Origin: Isochrysis galbana
Lineage: Eukaryota > Haptophyta > Isochrysidales > Isochrysidaceae
Direction: 5' to 3'
Length of the DNA stretch: 64,000 nucleotides
Assembly: GCA_018136815.1 (NCBI GenBank)
Contig: CM030941.1
Span: 4,049,559 to 4,113,558 of the forward strand
Part shown: positions 1 through 11,096 of the stretch, piece after piece
Layout of the letters: each line of letters opens with the position of its first letter
Position numbering within the stretch: position 1 is the stretch's first letter
Position numbers and translations under genes: made by a program
The notes under the pieces: model-generated
Databases searched by the model: none
Seen by the model: only the letters and a program-made list of their open reading frames with translations
Told to the model about the DNA's origin: nothing

Positions 1-540
1 GGACGGGCACCCAGATCATCCACTCTTACCCCCTCTGTCTCACGCCCCCGGCCGAAGCAGCGCGCGCGGCCCCCCCTCCCCCGGTCTTCCAGAGAAGGAA
101 TCGGGGGAGAGGAAGAGGAAGGGGATGGTGGTAGGTGGTAGGATAGGGAGGGTAGTTAGGAGAAGCACCAGCAATCTGCCTCGCGCCGTGCAAGTATTGG
201 CTAGTTTTTTAAAGATTTTTTGTGGGGAGTTCTATAACTGCTAACGGGTAGCGGGTAACGGTAATGGGAGCCGGGGCCGGGGCCGGCGGGAGCTGGGGTC
301 CCGCGAGGGGGAGGGGGGAGGTAGGAGGTACAACCAGGTGCTGAGTTATGTGCCTTGGGTCTTATTGCGGTCATGCGTGTCGTGGCTTGGCATGTTAGTG
401 CATGGCTAGTGGCAGTAGCGGCACTAAAATATTCAGCTGTATTATTATTTGATTTTGAGAAGGTAGGGGCTCGACTATTCATATCTATTATTGGAGCTGG
501 AGCTGTACATGTAGTTCGTGCTCGCGTCAGTGAAGTGAGT
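1..540 (+). repeat. Dispersed repeat copies at the window start
   Basis: Positions 40-250 share blocks with 26885-27055 (+) and, inverted, with 35880-36030: the block GAAGCAGCGCGCGCGGCC, a G-rich stretch, a CTGCCTC-GCCGTG block, and an AAGATTTTTT end. Positions 230-540 resemble 32340-32640 more weakly: a GTGGGGAGTT start, then TGTCGTGG and TATTATT-rich blocks in the same order. This looks like the 3' part of an interspersed element. No reading frame here looks like a gene. The family is not recognised. Confidence 0.5.
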
Positions 541-720
541 GGGTGTGAAGTCTGGGGTGAGAGGAAAGAAGAAAAGAGAGATAGATGAGGAGGAGCGCGC
601 GCGGGGGGTGGGGGAGGGGGGCGGGGGAGAGAAAGAAGAAGAAGAAGGAGGGAAGAATAGGAGGTCCTGCTTGGGAGGGCAGGCGGCGCTGGTGGAGGCG
701 CGAGTGGGGGGGGGTGGAGG
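541..720. other. Purine-rich upstream region of the SpoU gene
   Basis: This stretch is dominated by GA and GGGG runs on the + strand and turns to CT-rich sequence just before the ATG at 721. Similar polypurine or polypyrimidine blocks precede the start codons of the genes at 43540 and 51120. No TATA box or other defined element is evident. Confidence 0.4.
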
Positions 721-2540
721 ATGCGCTCTCGCTCTCTCTCTCTCGCCGCAGCGTGCCTGCTGCTCCGCCCTTCGCTCGGCGGCAGCGCGGCCGGATTTTC
801 ACGCTCGAGTGGCCTCTCCCGCCTCTCCGGCGAGCCTGCCGCGCTGAGCGGCCGCCTCTCTCAGGGAAGCGAGGCGCGCCGCCTCCGCCTTCACGCAGCG
901 CTCTCAGCGCTCGGCATCGAGCAGCCAGACCAGCTTCTCGCCTCGGACGAGTGGCGAGGCTCGGCCGCGCTGCGCATGTACAGTAGCTTCGTACTGCCAC
1001 GCTCTGAGGGAGCGCTCGCCGCGGCCGAGCAGCCGCAGCGTGCGGCAGTCATTGTGCGTGCCCTGTCCGTCAGTTGTTGCGAGAGAGCGATGCGTCGGCT
1101 GGGGAGGTGGGTGGAGGCCGACCTGCCGAGCGCTGCGCCGAATGGCCATAGGAGCACGACAATGCGCCCCACACGCCCTGATGACGCTTGAACGTGTATC
1201 CCCCGCGCCGCCCAGGCAAACTCGATCGCATTCATGGTGCGGGAGCACCGAAACGACCGGCAAGAGTGGCTGCGCAACCACGACCGGTCGCTCGCAGAGG
1301 TTCGGAATCGCTCTGAGTCCATACTGGCCTACCGCCTGCGCAGCCTTGCAGCCGTTGGGCCAGGCACCCCACGGTCGACGTTGCCGCTCTGATTGCTACT
1401 TGTTGCTCGCAGGTGGCCGACAAACCGACATTCCCGCTAACGCTAGTCCTAGACAATGTACGCTCCGCAGCCAATGTAGGCAACATCTTCCGGGCAGCAG
1501 AGGCTGCGCGCATAGAGGTGAGTCCCTCCCCAGCCGATGCGCACCGTGGACCTTGAGCCCTGTGCAGGGCAGTATCGACCTGTGCCTTGCTTCACTTACG
1601 TCGCTCTCGCCATGATCCCTCGCTCGTAGGCCATAGTGTGTTGCGGCATCACTCCGACCCCTCCAGAGCCCAAGCTGCTACGCACTGCCATGGGCGCGGC
1701 CGCGTATGTCCAGCATTCGCACGAGGGATCGACCCTCGAAGCGGTACGGTGCAAATTCCCAGGCTGGCCTAATCCGTCCGTACTCCGTCCCCGTTCGGAC
1801 GTGTTAGCTGCCCAGCGAGTCGTCGGCGTGAAACGCGTGGTTGGGGCGACCCAACTCATCTTCAGAGGTTGAGCCCACGAGCTACTGCTCATCTCCACAG
1901 GCACCAATGTTATGCACCTGGTTCTCTCACAGCGGCGTGTAGCGGCGCTGACATTGAGCTTCGTCTGATGTGTAGATCCGATCGCTCAAAGCTCGTGGTC
2001 TTCCGGTCTGGGCGTGCGAGACAACGTCCCACGCGCAGGTACATTGGAGGTCTGAGATGCCCCGCGACGGTCTCGCTCTAGTATTTGGGAATGAACTCAT
2101 CGGAGTGGATGTCGCCGTGATGAACGAGTGCGACGGTTTCGTGAAGGTGAGCTAAAGGATGGCCACATTCGCCTTGAGGACACGCCTATGGAAGGGTTGA
2201 TGAAGAGGGATCTGGCAGTCTGGCACTCGCCAGAAATTTTGTTTGGGCGGCAGAAATCCCATTCGTCCGCCTTTATTCAATACTTTGCATAGCCTGGTCC
2301 TGGCCGTCCTCCGGCTTTGCACGCGCGCCTGTCCTTTGACGCGCATGAACGAGCGCTTGCGCTGCGTCTTCTCCCTGGGCGGGGAGGTTTCCACATCTAC
2401 GCCTTGTACCACAGGTCCCGACACACGGCGTGAAGAACTCACTCAACGTGGCCACATGTGCCTCCGTGCTAATCTGGGAGGCGCTGCGTCAGTGGGATGA
2501 TACGGAGGCTGGCGGCGGAGACGGTGGCAGGCACGGGTAG
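721..2540 (+). CDS. SpoU/TrmH-family RNA 2'-O-methyltransferase, six exons
   Basis: Likely transfers a methyl group from S-adenosylmethionine to a ribose 2'-OH in rRNA or tRNA, probably in an organelle. Inferred exons: 721-1053, 1216-1299, 1413-1517, 1630-1743, 1976-2146 and 2415-2540, all joining in phase 0, giving about 310 aa. SpoU motif 1 is in exon 3 (LVLDNVRSAANVGNIFRAAE), motif 2 in exon 5 (LVFGNELIGV) and motif 3 in exon 6 (KNSLNVATCASVLIWEAL). Exon 4 carries the usual KLLRTAMGA stretch. These three motifs form the trefoil-knot SAM site in the family. The first 60 residues are Arg/Ser/Ala-rich with few acids, as in an organelle transit peptide. Exons 3 to 6 are secure. The exon 1/2 borders are the weakest, since other donors lie within 15 bases. 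The exact RNA target cannot be told. Confidence 0.85.
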
Positions 2541-3157
2541 GCAACGTTGTTGGTGCGTGCGACACGCCGTACAAGCGTCGCGGCTCCAGATTTTCACTCG
2601 CGGGATCTTCGATCGGTTCGACGAGCCTAAACCTGGCAACACGCGCCTACACACGCCCACGCTTTGAGCCCTCCACTGCGAACCCACAGTTTCATGCCCT
2701 CACAGTTTCATGCCCTCAGGCACAGTAGGCAAACATTTTGCACAATCGTTCATATACTTCACTAAACAGCCGTGACACTGCGCCAGGGCGGTTGTAGGCC
2801 TTGCGTCGGGCGTTGCATGAGAGTATCAGAGTTCGAAGCGTCGGTAGGGTGACGTGAACGTAGCGACTGCGATTGATTGTCTCTTCCAAGCGGTGTGACG
2901 ACGTGCTGGCACTGGCACTGGCACATGAGCCCGGTCACTCACTCTTTTTAACCACTTTTTTTACCTCCCCTGGGTTCTAAGTCTAAGTGTCAACGGACTC
3001 CCGAGCCCCCCCCCCCCCCCCGGCCCTGCCTTGGGCCGACTGCCTCTCACTAGGCACAAGGCCGCTCCCGCCCCGCGGCATGCCGAGTGGAGAATGATGG
3101 AGCGCGGCGTGCAGCAGAAGGTGTGGCATCATGCATCATGTACAAACCTGTGTTGTG
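2541..3157. other. Intergenic, with a 16-bp tandem duplication
   Basis: I see no gene here. The sequence CACAGTTTCATGCCCT occurs twice in tandem (2685-2700 and 2701-2716), downstream of the methyltransferase stop. A run of C lies at 3007-3020. Confidence 0.6.
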
Positions 3158-4735
3158 TGTTGTATTCAGGCCTCTCGGCGTGAATATTTCGGCATGAGCG
3201 CGCTCCTTCTTCGTTATATATCGTCTTCTATGTTCGTCGTGGTCACGCAAGGCGTGCCGATTCGGATTCTCCGTGGGCTCCAGTCCTGGTTCGCCGATTT
3301 TCGTCTCGAAATTCGAAGATTTGAGTTTTATTTTTACCGTTACGGTAATTGTCCACGCGTTTAAGGTAAGAGATGCAGGTAACAGAACTGGCCCTCCCCC
3401 TTCTGCAGTTCCCTCCCCTTCTGCAGTTCCCTCCCCCTTCTGCAGTTCCCCTCTTCCCCTCTCTCCATTCCCTGATTTTCTCGGGCCAGGCCGGGAAAAA
3501 TACGTGAATGTGAGGGAGGATTGGGTCAGTATTGTGATTCCCCCCTCCGCGGTTTCCCCCCCCCTTCCGCAACTCTCCTCCCTCCCCTCTCTCCCCTCCC
3601 TGATTTTCCCGGGCCAGGCCGGGAAAAATACGTGAATGTGAGGGAGGGTTGGGTCAGTGTTGCGATCTCACCCCCCTCGGCAGTTTCTCCCCCCCCCTTC
3701 CGCTTCCTCCCCTCCCCCCCCCCTCCGCTCCTCCCCTTCCCCTCCGCTGTTCCCCCCCCCTCCGCCGTTCCCTTCCCCCCCTCCGCGCGGTCCCCCCCCC
3801 CCTCCGCGCGCCGAGACGGCGGTCCTTCCCCCCCCCTCCGCAGATTTCCTTCCCCTCCTCCGCCGCTTCCCCCCCCTCCGCGCGCCGAGACGGCGGCTCT
3901 CTTCCGCGTCCGCGCGTTGAGGCGCCGTCTTCTCTTCCCTCAACCCCCCGCGCGAAAGTCCCCCAGCGCGTCCCTCAGCGTTCCCCAGCGTCCCTCAGCG
4001 TCTCCCAGTGTCTCTCAGCGCCCCCCCCCTGTCCGTCAGCGATGTCCCGCAGCGCGTCTTGCAGCGTCCTTCAGTGTCCTTCTGCGTCCTTCAGCGCTGT
4101 CCCGCAGCGCTTCCTTCAGCGTCCTTCGGCGCTGCCTCGCGAGACTCGAGGCAGGACTCGCGAGGGCACTGGATTTTACTCTGTAGTCCGAGCCGGAGTC
4201 CGAATTGTGTTTTGACCCCGAGCCCTCGTTCTCTCTCTCTCCCTCTCTCTCTCCTCTTTTTCTGGTGGGCACTCCTGAATCTGCTCACCAGAGGGGGTTC
4301 GTTTGACGTATGTTTCCAGCCTGTTACCGTGAATGTTTGAGTGCAGAGTGTTGGTTTGTGTGGTTTTACCCTTTGTATCGCCTGTTGGTGACCTGCAGCC
4401 CCTGAGTACCCCCAAGCCCCGAGCCTTCCGAGTCGTCCTTTCGAGTCTACGAGTCCCTACGAGTCCCAAGTAAGCGGTAACTGCTCGCCGCGCCCTTTCT
4501 TACATCCTCCGTCCCTCCGATTCGCGTTCCGTGCCACTCTCCCGTCCATTCCACATATGCCCGTCATTTGCCCTCCCCGTCCCCGTCCTCCCGATGAGCC
4601 CGTTCCGGGCTCCCCGGACGAACCGTGCGCCGCGCTAGCCGCCGGTGCGCCCTCGCGGCTCGTTTCCAAAGAGGAAACGAACTTCGCTCCGACAAGCACA
4701 AAATCGGCGCTCGCGCCTTCGGCCGTCGCCCCTCC
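3158..4735 (+). mobile_element. 5' piece of an LTR-type retroelement (same family as 57601-64000)
   Basis: A fossil fragment. From 3158 (TGTTGTATTC) it parallels the start of the element at 57601, and 3258-3370 aligns with 57715-57820 (GATTCGGATTC, GTCTCGAAATT, CGTTTAAGGTAA). Then comes a long pyrimidine tract. A unit holding GGGCCAGGCCGGGAAAAATA is duplicated about 126 bp apart (near 3480 and 3606). A GAGTC-rich leader follows, and 4557-4735 matches the first 60 or so codons of the gag-like ORF at 58878; both begin Met-Pro-Val. The match stops at about 4735, where unrelated host-like coding sequence begins. The copy is truncated and clearly diverged, so it is older than the 57.6-kb one. Confidence 0.75.
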
Positions 4736-4762
4736 ATGTTTCCAAGGTGGAGAGGACCTTTC

Positions 4763-5449
4763 ATGGCTCTCGGCATCACCGAGCTACGCGACCAACTCAA
4801 GAACTACAGGATGGTCAAGAAGTACAGTGGCTTCCTGCTGACGATGCAGTCGCGATCTGACTACGTGCTCGCGGTGCAGCGGCTCATGGTGCAGGAGTTC
4901 GGCCTGGGCGCGAACGACCTTGTCGAGGGCGACTCTGGTCTCGAGGGACGCGGCCTGCGTCAGAAGCGAGTGCAGCGGCGGCCGGCGCAACCGAAGGTGC
5001 GGGGGCACTCGCCAGCCAAGCGCAAGCGTGATGCTCAAATCGTCTCCGCCTTTGGCTACGAGTGGTATGACGACGAAATCTTCGAATTCGAGTCCATCAT
5101 CGGGCGGATGGTCGTCGGAGATGATGGCGCTGTACCGAACCGCGACGAGAAGGTGCGCTGCCCACCCCTCGCCGCTCACTTGCTCGCGTGACCGCACTGA
5201 GCCAGACTGCCCTGCCCTGCCTCGCAGTTCACTCCAGGAGAGGTGTTATACCTCATCCTATGGGCAGGCTTCCCGCCCTACTGCGCCACGTGGCAGCGAG
5301 CGGAGGAGATCGCCGACGACGAGATGCCCCAAAATATGGAGGCGATCGACGAGTACGAGGCAGCGCTCGAGGCGGAAGCGGAGATGGAAGCGGAGGAGGC
5401 GGCGGAGGACGAAAGCGAGGATGAGGCGGCGGAGGACGCCGACCCGTAG
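4763..5449 (+). CDS. SAP-like/chromodomain protein, two exons
   Basis: A probable chromatin-binding protein. Inferred exons are 4763-5152 and 5228-5449, with a GTGCGC...CTCGCAG intron in phase 0, giving about 203 aa. Residues 4-40 (ITELRDQLKNYRMVKKYSG, then RSDYVLAVQRLM) resemble a SAP-type helix pair. A basic linker rich in Arg/Lys follows. Then comes a chromodomain: FEFESIIGRMVV, a loop of about 12 residues, VLYLILWAGFPP, TWQRAEEI. The aromatic pattern Y/W...W fits a methyl-lysine cage. The tail is almost pure Glu/Ala/Asp. An in-frame ATG at 4736 would add nine residues. Retroelement gag sequence lies directly upstream in another frame, so the original 5' end may be lost. Chromodomains also occur in chromovirus integrases, but no integrase core is present here. 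The chromodomain call is fair and the SAP call weak. Confidence 0.65.
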
Positions 5450-5499
5450 CCTGAATAGGCACGCCATGGCCGGCGACGGCAAATTAGCAGACTGTGTCA

Positions 5500-6905
5500 C
5501 GCGCCCGGGCGCGCGCCTAACTCGGGCTCTCCGGGCCCCTCGCGGCGGCGCGTTAGCGCGCATGCGGGGCGAATGGTCGCAGACTTCGACGAGGTTCCAG
5601 CGCGCGGCGGGCGCGATTGGCGGCGCCGTCCCGGCGGCACTTTGACATTTGGTGCCTTGGCTGGCCCGCACACCGGGCTAATGAGCAAGAAGGGCCTCGC
5701 AGCGCGCCCGGTCGCGGCTCCGAGTTGGGCGCTCCGGGCCCCTCGGGGCCGTGCGTGAGCGCGTTTGAATGCCGCCGGGGGTGGATTGCGACGAGGCACC
5801 GGCGCGCGGCTGGCGCGATTGGCGTCGCTGGCGCGGCGGGTTCTGCTCACTCAATGTCCTGGCTGGCCCGGACACCGGGCTGATGGCGAAGAAAGCTTTC
5901 GCAGCGCGCCCGGGCGCACGCCTAACTCGGGCTCTCCGGGCCCCTCGCGGCGGCGCGTTAGCGCGCATGCGGGGCGAATGGTCGCAGACTTCGACGAGGT
6001 TCCAGCGCGCGGCGGGCGCGATTGGCGGCGCCGTCCCGGCGGCACTTTGACATTTGGTGCCTTGGCTGGCCCGCACACCGGGCTAATGAGCAAGAAAGGC
6101 CTCGCAGCGCGCCCGGTCGTGGCTCCGAGTTGGGCGCTCCGGGCCCCTCGGGGCCGTGCGTGAGCGCGTTTGAATGCCGCCGGGGGTGGATTGCGACGAG
6201 GCACCGGCGCGCGGCTGGCGCGATTGGCGTCGCTGGCGCGGCGGGTTCTGCTCACTCAATGTCCTGGCTGCTGGCTGGCCCGGACACCGGGCTGATGGCG
6301 AAGAAAGCTTTCGCAGCGCGCCCGGGCGCACGCCTAACTCGGGCTCTCCGGGCCCCTCGCGGCGGCGCGTTAGCGCGCATGCGGGGCGAATGGTCGCAGA
6401 CTTCGACGAGGTTCCAGCGCGCGGCGGGCGCGATTGGCGGCGCCGTCCCGGCGGCACTTTGACATTTGGTGCCTTGGCTGGCCCGCACACCGGGCTAATG
6501 AGCAAGAAGGGCCTCGCAGCGCGCCCGGTCGTGGCTCCGAGTTGGGCGCTCCGGGCCCCTCGGGGCCGTGCGTGAGCGCGTTTGAATGCCGCCGGGGGTG
6601 GATTGCGACGAGGCACCGGCGCGCGGCTGGCGCGATTGGCGTCGCTGGCGCGGCGGGTTCTGCTCACTCAATGTCCTGGCTGGCCCGGACACCGGGCTGA
6701 TGGCGAAGAAAGCTTTCGCAGCGCGCCCGGGCGCACGCCTAACTCGGGCGCTCCGGGACCCCTCCGTTGGCGCGCTAGCGAGGGACGCGAGGGGGCGATT
6801 TGCGATGAGGCGGCGGCGGGCATGGGGGGCAGTAAGAGGCGCTCCTGGCAGCCTACGCGCATGGCTGTGGCTGTCCGAGGCACGCTGCGCCGGGTACGCG
6901 TCGAT
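5500..6905. repeat. Tandem satellite with dimeric (higher-order) unit
   Basis: A unit of about 405 bp recurs: the marker AACTCGGGC lies at 5519, 5924, 6336 and 6741, giving periods of 405, 412 and 405. The 412-bp unit holds one 7-bp insertion (CTGCTGG duplicated) near 6270. Each unit is itself two related monomers of about 200 bp. Both contain GGGC(T/G)CTCCGGGCCCCTCG, a GGCGCGATTGGCG block and a GCCCGxACACCGGGCT end, but they differ throughout. Corresponding monomers in successive units are nearly identical. The last monomer (6741-6905) is diverged, as at an array edge. The open frames crossing it have no independent coding evidence. Confidence 0.9.
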
Positions 6906-7059
6906 TAGCGGCCCGACGCTCGCCCGCGCTCGCGTCGGACGTCGGCCCTCCGCGATAGTGATTTCTGGCCAATTTGCGCGTTTTCTGGTTACGCATCGCT
7001 GTGGGGGCTACCGTGGGGGGTCTAGGGCCCAAAGGGCACCGGATATGTGCTAGTTACAC

Positions 7060-7158
7060 CTATCCGGTCACCATATCCAAAAATCTCGTAATGAATCCTC
7101 AATCTTGACTTGGTCAATTTTCACCCTTAGAAGTTAAAATAGCTGTTTGACCGCCCTA
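7060..7158 (-). mobile_element. Terminal fragment of the same TIR transposon family as 11097-13148
   Basis: Read on the minus strand from 7158, the sequence begins TAGGGCGGTCAAACAG and tracks the left end of the 11097 element for about 90 bp (TTTTAACTTCTAAGGGTGAA, AAGTCAAGATTGAGG, TTCAT-CGAGAT). No partner terminus was seen to its left, so this appears to be one end of a decayed or truncated copy. With the 11097 end it makes an inverted pair flanking the ABC1 kinase gene. Confidence 0.75.
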
Positions 7159-7399
7159 GAAATCGGATTTGGATTCGGGCCTTGGGCTTGGGCCCCTTCC
7201 CCTTCCGATATCCGATATATATATGTTTGAACTGAGGCCCTTCATACGAGGCACAAATATCGAATGACGAGGAAATTTGTGTCGCCCGCCACCAGGCAAG
7301 CTTGGTCCTATGCAGACCGCTCAACGTCCCCAAGAAGATGAACCAAGAACACGTCGAGAAATAAAAAAATCGAGGGCCGCCGTCTGTGGGCCGTCGCTC

Positions 7400-7430
<31 letters not shown>

Positions 7431-7655
7431 AAGAAAAGAAAACTCGCTCGGAGGTGGCGCCGAGCTGAGGAATCTTCTGTAAGAGGAAGACTTAAGATTA
7501 TTCTGGAGAGAGGTTCTCTCTCTTGCGGGAAAGGGGTGTCGGGGGGGGGACCGCGTGCGCGCCTCGCGTGGCCTCGCGGCGATTCTAACGTACCGAGTGG
7601 GGCGCAATTCTCTTCCCGAGGGGCCGTCGGGGGACGTCTGCGGCTCCAAGCCGAG

Positions 7656-10600
7656 ATGCGCGCGCCGCTGCTCGCGATGGTGGCCCTCCCGCTCTCCGCG
7701 GGCTTGCGTGCGCCACCGGCGCGTATGAGCGTGGAGATGGAGGGCCCACTGAGCCCACCAGCCCGCGTGGCGCGCGCGCTCACCTTCTGGTCCCGTGTCG
7801 TGCCCATTCTCGCCACATACAAGCTGGCAGAGCTCTCTCTCTCTGCCGGCACCGCAGCGCCGCTCGCTGCGCTGGGCTTTGTGGGTGAGGAGGAGGCTCG
7901 GCGCGCCGAGGCGGGGGAGCACGAGGCACTGTACGAGGCGATACATGAGTGGGGAGCAGTGCGGCTCGAAGAGACTATCCAGGAGCTGCGTGGATTCTAC
8001 GGTGAGAGTGAGCGGAGAGGCGCTCGCGTTGGGAGAAGCAGCTTGGCCGCCCGCGGCTCAGCTGCCCGCACGTGCGCGCCGCCACACAGAGCACGAATAT
8101 GCGGTGAAAACGGAGGATTCACGCGGTTGCGCCCTCAGCGCTCTCCCCGAGTGGCAAATGGCTCACTGCGTGCTGCCCAGTGCTGCCCAATCCTCACCAC
8201 CTTTCTGCCTTCATGCATGCGTGGCAGTCAAGACGGGGCAGGTCATTTCGACACGCGTGGACCTCTTCCCCGAGCAGTACACCTCGCGGCTCGCATCGCT
8301 GCAAGACTCTCTCGACCCGATGCCGGTCGAGGTGCGCGACGTCTGCACGTGCCGTGCGGAAGCGCCGAAGGCTACATGAAGGCGCGCACGGGACCTTCTT
8401 CACATGGCCCTTGCCTTCATGCAGGTAGTGAAGGAAGTGGTCAAACGCGAGCTGCTTCAGGGCGAGGACATTGAGACCATCTTCTCATCATTCGACACTG
8501 AGCCGCTTGGCTCCGCCTCCATCGCGCAGGTCACTCCAGGGCAGCCGCCCGCTTCTCACCGCTCGTGTTGATTGCGCTGTCGCCGACTAGCCAGCCCACT
8601 TTGGCCTTTGACCTCCCCCATCTGCTCCATCCCAACAGGTCCATCGCGCCACGTTGCTCGACGGCCGGCAGGTCGCGGTCAAGGTGCGCCGGCCTCACGA
8701 GTGCCCAGAGCCTGGCTCCCGTGCTGTCCGCCCTCTCACCCTGCGACACGCACACGCTTCCAGGTCCAACGGCCCAACTGTGAGGCCAAGCTCAACGGCG
8801 ACATAGCGAACCTCAAGTCCTTCTCGCAAAAGCTCGCCTCCGCACTGCCAATTGACTATTACACCGTCTTCTGTGAGCTCGAACGCGCTCTACAGGGGGA
8901 GCTCGACTTCCTCCTGGAAGCGCAGTCCGCCTTGAAGGTGGGCTAAGCACACGGCTGTCCCAACAGACCGCTCTACATCCCGCCCGCGGCGTGGACCAGC
9001 CAACAGCCCACTATGAGCGTGCGTTCGCCATGTCTCTAGTCGAAGCGGAAGCGAGCCCGAGCCCGTCTCATGACCTCTGCAGGTCTTTTCTTCTATCTCG
9101 CACAACGCCGATGGCACTCCCGCTGCGCCGAGTGTCACGGTGCCGCTTCCTATTTCGGGGCTCGTCTCCCGACGCGTCTTGGTAATGGACTTTATCGAGG
9201 TGGGCTGCTCAACGTGGCCACGAGCGCCACGCTGCTGCTTGGCCGACAGCCTCTGTGCGCTATCCGCATTGCCCGGGCCTCGCGCTCGCGGATTCGTCAC
9301 ACACGGAGTGTTCCTCCCCCATCCCGCCAGGGTACGCCACTCAACAGGTTGTCAGCTGAGATGGAGAAGCGCGGCATCGTACCGGGCTCGCCCGAGTCGA
9401 AGCTTGCTGGCCGACGCATCCTTTCTCAGCTCACGGAGGCCTTCGGCCGCATGATTCTTGGCGCCGGCTTCATCCACGGGGACCCTCACCCCGGAAATAT
9501 CTTTGTGCAAGAGGGCGGGAAGGTCGCCCTTATCGACTGCGGTCAGGTGCGCTGCCTCGACCTGAGCTCGTTCACTCGCTCAAGGTCGTTCCCGTTGTGC
9601 TCTGGGGTGTGGGGAATGCACATGTTACCTGTTTTTGTGCGATGAAGAAATCATCCCTCTTGATCACAGGTCAAGCAGCTGCCTGTCTCTACACGGCTGC
9701 GACTTGCGGAGGCACTCCTCCTCGTCGACGAGTGGCAGCGCACAGGAGGTTCGCCGGAGTTGGTCGCTACCGCCCAAGAGGCCATGAGTAGCTTTGGGGT
9801 GACCTTCCTTCCGGATGCGCCACCAGAGGTGAGGGTGCTGCCGGTATTGGCCTTGGCGCGTGTGCTGCGGGCAAAGCGTGCAGCTGTAACGGCGAGGCAT
9901 TCGTGCCAAGTCCTGGTTCGCCTCCTCCGTTTGCACAGGCGGCTGCCGCGTTGGCACTCCTTCTTTTTGGAGACCCGGAGGCGCCGATGCCCGGCAACTT
10001 CTCAAGTGTCGAGCTCAGCGCCAATTCGCCGATCAAGTGTATCGCGTCCTTCCCGCAGGCGCGCCTTGCCCCTGAGAGTGTCTGGGCTCCACACGTCAGC
10101 TCCACACCTTCGCACTAGTAGTTGACGTCCGACACGTCCCTCGGTCGTGACGGCTCCTAATAAACAGCTCGCCCAAGGCAGGTCTATCCCCACCCCGCCC
10201 TTTTTCAAATGCAATCCAACAGGAGCTCGTCCTTATGGGTCGCGCGACTATCCTCATCAAGGGCATTGCCAAGCGTCTCGGCATCAACTGGCCCCTTGCT
10301 CAAAAGTGGAAGGGCATGGCCGAGGCAGCGTTGGCATGCGGGACGGACGGCTGTGCAATGCCAACTTGGATGGCGGTGCCACAGCCGGACGTCTTAGCGG
10401 AAGCCACGCCCGGGCGAGCGCGATTTAGAGAGGTGCTTATGCCCCTGTCCCACGTGTGCTCCAATGCGGGCTTTATGCCGAGTGTAGCAGAAGGGAGCCA
10501 CGAGATACGGCCACATTCACCCCTCAAGGTGTCTGCGAGCGACACGCTCACTTTCCAAGCCTTCCATGATGCAACAGGTCGCGTCTTCTTTCAAGGGGTC

Positions 10601-10706
10601 CGTGAAGCTGCTAGGCAAATGGGCCAAAAGCAAGGCTTCTTCCGCGGTGCCTCCTACGGTGAAGAAGGCGGCGATCAAGTCGTTCGCCAAATTGACGCAG
10701 GGCTAG
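7656..10706 (+). CDS. ABC1/UbiB/COQ8-family atypical kinase, 11 exons
   Basis: ABC1 kinases regulate ubiquinone or plastid prenyl-lipid metabolism. Inferred exons: 7656-8001, 8228-8331, 8425-8529, 8639-8683, 8764-8937, 9083-9199, 9331-9546, 9670-9828, 9939-10058, 10223-10432, 10578-10706. They total 574 codons, and all introns but the first are phase 0. Diagnostic motifs in order: KTGQ with SLQDS (exon 2), GSASIAQ (exon 3), VAVK with the nucleotide-binding Lys (exon 4), a conserved Glu-rich FCELERALQGELDF (exon 5), HGDPHPGN catalytic loop and IDCG in place of DFG (exon 7). Exon 9 appears to end CAG|GCGCGC, a GC-AG intron, because homologous sequence resumes exactly at 10223 (GRATILIKGIAKRL). 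The N-terminus (about 20 residues, no acids) could be organellar targeting. A C/A homopolymer block (7399-7432) lies upstream. Confidence 0.9.
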
Positions 10707-11089
10707 TAGGCGCGCCTTGTTGTCCGCTCTTGACCTGCTCTGACGTGTTGGAGCCAATCGACCAATCACCAAAGCAATGCAAAACGCTTGTTGTTGTATT
10801 ATGCGGCGGAGCGCTATGTGCATGTGCTAATATACGGCAAGGTGGGGTGGCTATCCATCAGTATCATGGTGTGTTCCACCATTCATTCCTTGCCCTTATG
10901 TTGATGGCATCCGTCGCAGCCATCCACTCGCCGCCGTGGTTCAGCCATGCCCGCACGTGGCACGTGGCCCATATTATGCTGCCGTCTCTCCCATACTATG
11001 TGGCATGTGGCTCGCAGCTCGATAGGCTCTCGACTCGTGACTCGTGCTCTCTTAGCTTAGTCTTTCCTTGCATTCTCCAGGCCCAGGCG
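10707..11089. other. Intergenic region after the ABC1 kinase
   Basis: No convincing gene or RNA was seen between the kinase stop and the transposon. The open frame crossing it is a continuation of kinase exon 10 through its intron and beyond. Confidence 0.6.
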
Positions 11090-11096
11090 GCTTTTA

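Noticed and set aside
3521-4215. Several long Pro/Arg/Ser-rich open frames
   Set aside because: They arise from the C-rich leader of the LTR-type fragment; all frames stay open because of composition, and none shows a domain.
5497-6692. Repeated 100-190-codon frames on both strands
   Set aside because: They are the same satellite unit read in all frames; codons are not conserved preferentially over third positions.
5500-6905. Possible CRISPR-like array
   Set aside because: Units are 405 bp with no short repeat/spacer structure, and the genome is eukaryotic.
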